In this document: piece after piece, positions 58,533 through 64,000 of the stretch
How the letters are laid out: each line of letters starts with the position of its first letter
How positions within the stretch are numbered: the first letter of the stretch is position 1
From: Bombardia bombarda
Lineage: Eukaryota > Ascomycota > Sordariomycetes > Sordariales > Lasiosphaeriaceae
Direction of reading: 5' to 3'
Length of the DNA: 64,000 nucleotides
Assembly: GCA_030512295.1 (NCBI GenBank)
Contig: JAULSR010000001.1
Coordinates: 1,984,001-2,048,000, forward strand
Position numbers and translations under genes: made by a program
Notes under the pieces: model-generated
Told to the model about the DNA's origin: nothing
The model's database searches: none
The model's input: only the letters and a program-made list of their open reading frames with translations

Positions 58533-61234
58533 GGGAGGTGGGTTACTGCTTGTTTTACAGAAGACAACAGCGCAGATATATACGGCCAGGGTGTGTTCAA
58601 CACGGATGGAAGGTCGGTCTGTTTGCCATATCAGAGTACAGGTGGTTTTTTCTATTTTTTGTTTTCTTTATTCTTATTTCTTCCTGATTTGATACCATCA
58701 AGCAAAAGCATCTGTCTGAGCAATCGTTGGGGTCGTGCAACAAGTATGGGATACCTATGGCCGTTGGCTTGCTTTGGAAGGATATTTTCTGATGATGGGG
58801 AGGGGGAAAAACGCCATACGGGTTTGTGTAGGCTGAGCGAGCGAGCTGCTTAGCGACGGAGCGAGCGTTGGTGTTTGCTTCTCGCTGGCCGGCCTGCGTA
58901 CTTACCTAGGCGTATGTCTGCTCCTCTATACCATTATTTGTTCTTAGCTGTAAATAGTTATATTTTGATGGAAATTCCTAAATACACACTTGGGACTGGG
59001 TGTGACGATGGGTTTGTTTTGTGGCATGCGTCTGTCTTGAAGCGACGTACGAAATTACTAGGTCGCCATCTGACAGCCAGTTAATAATGGCTTTAGCGCA
59101 TCGCTGATATCATTGTAGGATGGCAATATTTTTTAGCCTGGTGAAGATGAGTTTTAAAACCTGAGTTTAAGCATAGGGGAATCGCGGTGGTTTTAGTATA
59201 TACAATATGAAAAAGATAGTCGTCGAGACCGTCATGGATTTAGACGTAGGAAGGACAGGGTGATGACAATCAACCGGTTGGGTTGTAAGTGTCAGTCAGA
59301 AGGCTTTGAGATTTGAAGAATGAAAAAAGAAAACAGATCTTGTGTCATGTTCAAGTCCTCGCGTCCATAATAATTAAAGTGAGAGACGCTCATCTGTCCA
59401 GGTTACAAAAGAGGACTACCTATTCAGCAATGTTCCTGTCTACGGTCTTTGTGAATAATTTGCTTATTTTACCAAGAAATTACACAACATCACATGTAGG
59501 TCTTGACGTACGCACAAAAGGGGACCTGTATTGCAGTGATATTCTGAAATGGCCGCCCATTGTATTATCCTATACTAACACAATAAATTACTGTGATCAA
59601 ACCGCCGCTAAATAGGATAGTCCAAGTTGTATTTGGGATAGTTGTAAATGCAAGAACTTCTCACCATTAAAGTCGTTTTTGCCTTGATTGGTTGATTAAC
59701 CAAAACCTTCCTCCCTCCCTTCCTTCCATCCATCTGGATACCCAAGGTAGGTTAGGTAGGTATAACCATCCATAACATCACGATTCTTTCCAAAAAAAAA
59801 CTCGCAATTCTAAATTTGCATTTGTGGAACTGCCTAACGTTTGTATTTGCTTGCTCTCTCTGCCTTACTCACACAAAAGTCAAACGTAGATGATGTGGCG
59901 CCACATGATGACCCAAAAAAAAAAAAAAAGAATCTCTCAAGTGTTCTTGTTCCTGTTGAATGAAAAACAAAAAAAGATGCAAGAGAAAATCGCCCGCCCC
60001 GGTGAGGGGGACAAGCAAGCAGAAAGTAAGTAACTGTGTGTAAAAGAGAACAGTCAGTAAAAAAAGGAAAAGATCTATCTTCTATCTAAATGTGTGTGTA
60101 TATATATATATAATGACCCACGCCATGATGACATTTTTCTTGTCCTCGTCCATCCATCCCCATCCCCATCCCCGTCCCCGTCCCCTTTCCCCTCTACCCA
60201 ACCACCCACCCAATATTCCATCCATCCCAGTTTCCAAAATTCCCAGAGACATACATGATTTTTTATAAGCCGTACACACAATACAAGATGGGGGTATATT
60301 AAAAAATCCAACAAAGCAAAAAAAAAAAAAAAAAAAAAAAAAGCATGCAACAATGTATGCGGATAGAAGAAAAGAAAAGATAATGTTTTGTCCAGGCGTG
60401 AGCCTAAGAGTCTCTTGAGCACGACCGCGGCTCTCTCTCTGCTATTTATGTAGGCCCCCTGTTTTTTCAATGATGCGATTGCGACAATGAGATGATGGTT
60501 GTGAAGATGGTTTGAGATGAAAAAGGAAAAAGAGTTGAAGAAAACAATCCCTGGTCCAATCAACGACAAGCTTCCTCGGGATTCGGTGGTGGAGCCAAGT
60601 AGCCTCGCGGGGCGGAGCGGGGCGGGGCGGAGCGGGTCGACGGCAGCGGCAGCGCGGGCGGGAAGCGAGCACTAGCGCGATGCAGTCGGATGTCATCGAA
60701 TGAGACGGGGGTGGGTGTTTCCGGAGTTGTTGGTGGGATGGGAGAATGGTGGGGATGGGGTAACCTTTTCTTTTCTTGTTCCTGGCTTGCTGTTTTTTTT
60801 TTGTCTTGTCGTTTTCGTTTGGGCAACCTCCACCAACCAGACCAAACCAGACCAAACCAAGCTTGGGGTTGGTTCGGGTCGGTCGAGACGGGATGGAAGC
60901 CGTTCCACGTTTCCTCAACATGGGATGGGCATGGTGGGGCTGACGACCAACCACCGTGTTGGTAAAGTTTCAAAACGGTGGTGCATCCCTTTTTTTTGTT
61001 GGCCCTGATCCTCGTCGGCCAGATGGCAGGCTGCAGGAAAGACTTGACTGAAAGCTGCAGCCCAATCGGGTACAGATGACAGACAGGTGTGTGATGAGGT
61101 ATCACAGCGGCGAGATTGGCGCGAGTGTACCTTAGTAGTCCGGCCCAATTTTTTCGGATTGAGCCGAAAACGTGTCATGTCGTGTGTCCATCGTCGCATC
61201 CCCCCTCGCCCGGATCGCCGGTGCATCATCCCAA
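58533..61234. other. Intergenic, GLT1 3' flank and 3' flank of the coiled-coil gene
   Basis: 2.7 kb between convergent genes. It is AT-richer at 58900-59650, with poly-A/T runs and CCATC repeats (60145-60180). No supported gene. An unusually long 3' UTR for either neighbour is possible. Confidence 0.5.
60318..60342. repeat. 25-base poly-A run
   Basis: A25 in the plus strand, thus T25 in the sense strand downstream of the minus-strand coiled-coil gene; it may be a transcript-end feature or a simple homopolymer. Confidence 0.85.
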
Positions 61235-62209
61235 TCACCTGCGATCGCGTGACGACTTGGCGTAACCGTGATAGCCTCCATTGTCGTCCTCGGCTTGTGC
61301 GAACGGGTTGAGATTATCCTCGTAAACAAAGACGGAGGGATGGACTGATCGTGGAATGTTGGTGGTGGCCGGCTCGCGGATGCTTGGGTATTGCGATTGC
61401 CCGTATTGGGAGGCCGCGTAGGTCGGGTAGGGTCTGGGGGAGGGGGCAGGAGCATTGGATGGTTGTGGCCTGGGCGCGCCGTGTCCGAGGGGCTCGATGT
61501 AGCTGCCGCGCTGGCTGCGAAGGCTCTTGGTGGACGCGCTGCTGCTCTTTGCGTCGCTCTCGTCGCCGCGGCTGTCGAAACGCTTGCGCAGACGTTCCGT
61601 CTCCTTCTCCAATTCCCGCTCCCGCTCTCTCTCCTTCTCCTTCTCGGCCCTCTCTCTCTCCTTTTCCTTCTCTGACCTCTCGGGGTCTTTGGAGATGTGA
61701 CGCTTGCTCCCGCTTCTGCGCACCTTCTTCTCATCCGATGACTCAGACGGGATGGCGCCGCTCATGGTCGCGGGCGAGGTGCTCTTGCGACGAGCCCGTT
61801 TGTTCTCCTCCTTGAGCTTGGCGTTCTCTTCGTTGAGCTCCTTGATAGTCTTAGACAAGGTGATCTTTTCTTGGTCGAGTATTTCGTTGCGGTCTGACAG
61901 GGCGCGCCATCGAGCCTCGTGCTCCTTGACTTCTTTGCGGGCGTTGCTGAGGGCAGCTTCGAGCTCGGTAGCCTTTTTCTTCCACTTGTCCCTTGCCTCG
62001 CATGCGGTGGTGAGGGCGTCTTGGAGGGCATAGATGCTGCTGGCGTGCTCATCCTCGTAATCGGACACTGTAGATGCGCGATCAGGATTTGCCGTACGAC
62101 TATCGCTGGTGTCACTGAACGAACCGACTCCTGAGTCGCTCCGGCGATGATCAGAATAATACGACCCACCCGAGGGGGACTCCCTGCGGAACTTGACGCT
62201 TTTGGACAT
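61235..62209 (-). CDS. Coiled-coil protein of unknown function
   Basis: A single open frame of 324 residues starting MSKSVKFRRESPSGGSYYSD at an ATG in a reasonable context. A Ser/Asp-rich head (1-60) is followed by a coiled coil at about 62-145 (ALTTACEARDKWKKKATELE, then NEILDQEKITLSKTIKELNE). Next comes a basic RRSGSKRHIS patch and a charged single-helix-like stretch of Lys/Glu/Arg repeats (about 180-215). The tail is Pro/Ser/Tyr-rich and ends with VFVYEDNLNPFAQAEDDNGG, which looks like a conserved short motif. There is no membrane segment or enzyme motif. The mix of SR-like and coiled-coil parts is common in fungal cytoskeletal or signalling scaffolds, but I cannot name a family. The frame is uninterrupted and codon use matches neighbours. 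Confidence 0.75.
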   Translation of the reverse strand: MSKSVKFRRESPSGGSYYSDHRRSDSGVGSFSDTSDSRTANPDRASTVSDYEDEHASSIYALQDALTTACEARDKWKKKATELEAALSNARKEVKEHEARWRALSDRNEILDQEKITLSKTIKELNEENAKLKEENKRARRKSTSPATMSGAIPSESSDEKKVRRSGSKRHISKDPERSEKEKERERAEKEKERERERELEKETERLRKRFDSRGDESDAKSSSASTKSLRSQRGSYIEPLGHGAPRPQPSNAPAPSPRPYPTYAASQYGQSQYPSIREPATTNIPRSVHPSVFVYEDNLNPFAQAEDDNGGYHGYAKSSRDRR

Positions 62210-64000
62210 GATGCTGGAGCCGGGAGAAACAGCGATGGGAAGGCTGTGGGCTAACGCAGCAGTAGGGGAAAAAATGTGTTGTGTGCTGATTTGACCGGCG
62301 GAGGGAAGAGGTCGCTGCAGCGGTGCCCAACTAATTATAAGAGCGAGAAAAAAAGTGCGACTCGGGCCCAGGGGGGGGTGTGGGAGATTGGGCGAATGGG
62401 CACGGGAGGCAGAGCCCGGGGGGGTGCCTGGGGGCGGGACGACGCGGACAAGGCTGTGGGGCCTTGGACTGGGGGTAGATGGGACCTGGAACTCGTCGCT
62501 GAGGTGAGGTGAGCCTGGGTGAGGGAGAAAGAGTGAGGAATGCGGCCTGGTCGCAGTTTGTCCCGGTTGGGCGTCAATGGTAATACCGTAATACCGTGTG
62601 TAAAAGAACTGGAGCCGGGTTGTTCGGGCCTAACCGAGGTCGGGGGTAAACAGTGTGTTATATATGGCTCCTTGGGCAGGAACGAAATCTCGCTTGCTTT
62701 CTTCGGCCAAAACTAGACCAAGACACAGGATGAAATAGGGCCGGCGAGACAAAATGGGAAGACAGCTGTAGAGAGGAGGGAAGGGGAAAAGAAAGAGAGG
62801 AGGAAACAAGCAGGCTGGCTCACCGTCTCCTGCAACCCCCTTCATACTTATTGCTCACACAGCAATCGAGCCTCTCCAGCCTGGGAGGCGCTCCAAGACG
62901 CTGGCCTGGGCTGCTGCCTCCACGACTTGTCCCCCGACGGATCTGCCTGGGCTAAGGTACGGGGTGGGTATGCCTCTGCCTCCAATAGAGTGGGCCAAAA
63001 GAGGGTACGTGGTACACCTTGGAGGCGGAGGGCGGAGGGCGGAGGGGAGGCACAGAACAGGCCCAGGGTCTGCAGGTATCGGTACTGGCGGGGAGTGAAA
63101 AGCTACTGCTGCTGCGAACAAGTCCTACACCATTGTGTAGGCGAACAGTCATACTTCGTACTCTCGTGCGAATTGGCCTTCCCCAGGCAGTCCATCTCTG
63201 TGTGCATAGGGAAATTCGGCGGGGAGAGTCCATAGTATCCTCCTGTAACTAGACAGGTAGGGTCTACTATTCTAGTCCTTGGCCCGCAAACGCGCGCCGA
63301 CAACCGACCAACCCAGAGAGTCTCGCCGGGAGGGCATAGATGGAGACGGAGCCAGCTCCAGTCCACCACCACCTATGATGTAGGGATGCCTATACAACCG
63401 GTGGGCTCGGCGGCTGCTCTCCAGTTGATGATGGCACTAACCGCCACTGCAGGTATACTTGGCAGCAACCTGGAGGGAATTATTAAGAAAGAGGCAGCTC
63501 GCTCACCTTGCTGCTTGACATGTTGGTGGATGGCCCCGACGAGTGACGGAAGGGAATGTCATCCTGCCCGAAGTGGCAGTGCAAGCGAACGGCGCCACGG
63601 GCTTTCAACGAGGCATTCTGGAGTTTTCCGTCTGCTGTTTGTTCTTCTTCTTTGCTGCCCGTAGTGTGTACGTAAGGTACTGAGTGGCGCTAAGTATAGG
63701 TAAGCAGCCGGATGAGGACAGAGGAGGAGGAGGACGGTGGTGTCGTTGTCCATAGCACTCTGTAACACCACCACCACCATCGCCGCCATTCAAGCAGCCC
63801 AACCACTCCGGCTGCCTCCTTCCACCGAAATTTTTAGCCTTTTGCCTGAAAATTCGGGGAAATTGGCAGTTTGGCGTGGCCAAGGCACAGCATGGATGGG
63901 GTCGCACCAGGGCTAGCAAACCTGGCGAACCACGACGCTGGGATGAGACGGGACATGGACCCGCGGGCGCGCGCGCGACAGAGAGACGGGGTGTTGCCGC
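62210..64000. other. Right-end flank without a supported gene
   Basis: 5' flank of the coiled-coil gene, then 1.5 kb without convincing coding sequence. It has a GGCGGAG tandem array at about 63027-63048, a GAGGAG/CACCAC-type region near 63720-63780 and a GCGCGCGC run at the very end. A gene starting beyond 64000 cannot be excluded. Confidence 0.45.

Noticed and set aside
59313..59615. 100-codon frame in an AT-rich stretch after GLT1
   Set aside because: No start context, no recognisable motif, and it lies in the likely 3' flank.

Overview
This is a nuclear chromosome segment from a filamentous ascomycete, most probably a sordariomycete. Genes carry several short introns (54-130 nt, a few 230-400 nt) with GT...YAG ends and CTGAC/CTAAC-type branch sites. 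Coding regions are GC-rich, disordered stretches are rich in Ser, Pro, Gly, Gln and Asp, and intergenic DNA holds many TAGGTAGG-type and C/T-rich stretches. I call it Sordariales-like (Chaetomiaceae-like) as an inference; no marker here fixes the species. I recognise no prophage, CRISPR array, rRNA, tRNA or intact transposon.

Layout, left to right: 3' end of KXD1 (+, cut by the window edge); a nuclear low-complexity protein with an MPLKIP/TTDN1-like C-terminal motif (-); a calycin-like protein (+); a CIR_N-domain (LENG1-like) putative splicing protein (-); SEC18/NSF (+); a 6.4 kb stretch without a convincing gene; the Ras-family GEF LTE1 (+); the copper chaperone ATX1 (-); an 825-residue protein of unknown function (-); a VTC2/VTC3-type SPX-VTC polyphosphate polymerase subunit (-); a PHO80-type phosphate cyclin (+); EMC10 (+); the histone chaperone CHZ1 (+); the SNARE BET1 (+); the anaphase-promoting complex subunit APC15/MND2 (-); a second gene-poor stretch of 7.5 kb; NADH-glutamate synthase GLT1 (+, 2,116 residues, six exons); a coiled-coil protein of unknown function (-); and 1.8 kb of terminal flank.

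Most genes are conserved housekeeping genes with no operon-like logic. Three (SEC18, BET1, KXD1) serve vesicle or lysosome traffic, and two (LTE1, APC15) belong to mitotic exit/APC control. The most coherent functional pair is the divergent VTC2/3 and PHO80 genes at 30.3-37.0 kb. Both belong to phosphate homeostasis, and the intervening DNA contains a CACGTGGG element, the consensus of PHO4/NUC-1-type factors, which PHO80-class cyclins restrain.

Gene models were rebuilt by hand from splice signals, reading phase and family similarity. All exon sums are multiples of three. The least certain parts are the 5' end of KXD1, the C-terminus of the MPLKIP-like protein, and the splice donor of PHO80. 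I found no clear evidence of a wholly new system; the most notable items are the phosphate pair, the MPLKIP-like motif, a stop-generating alternative acceptor in CHZ1, and the two large gene-poor regions.
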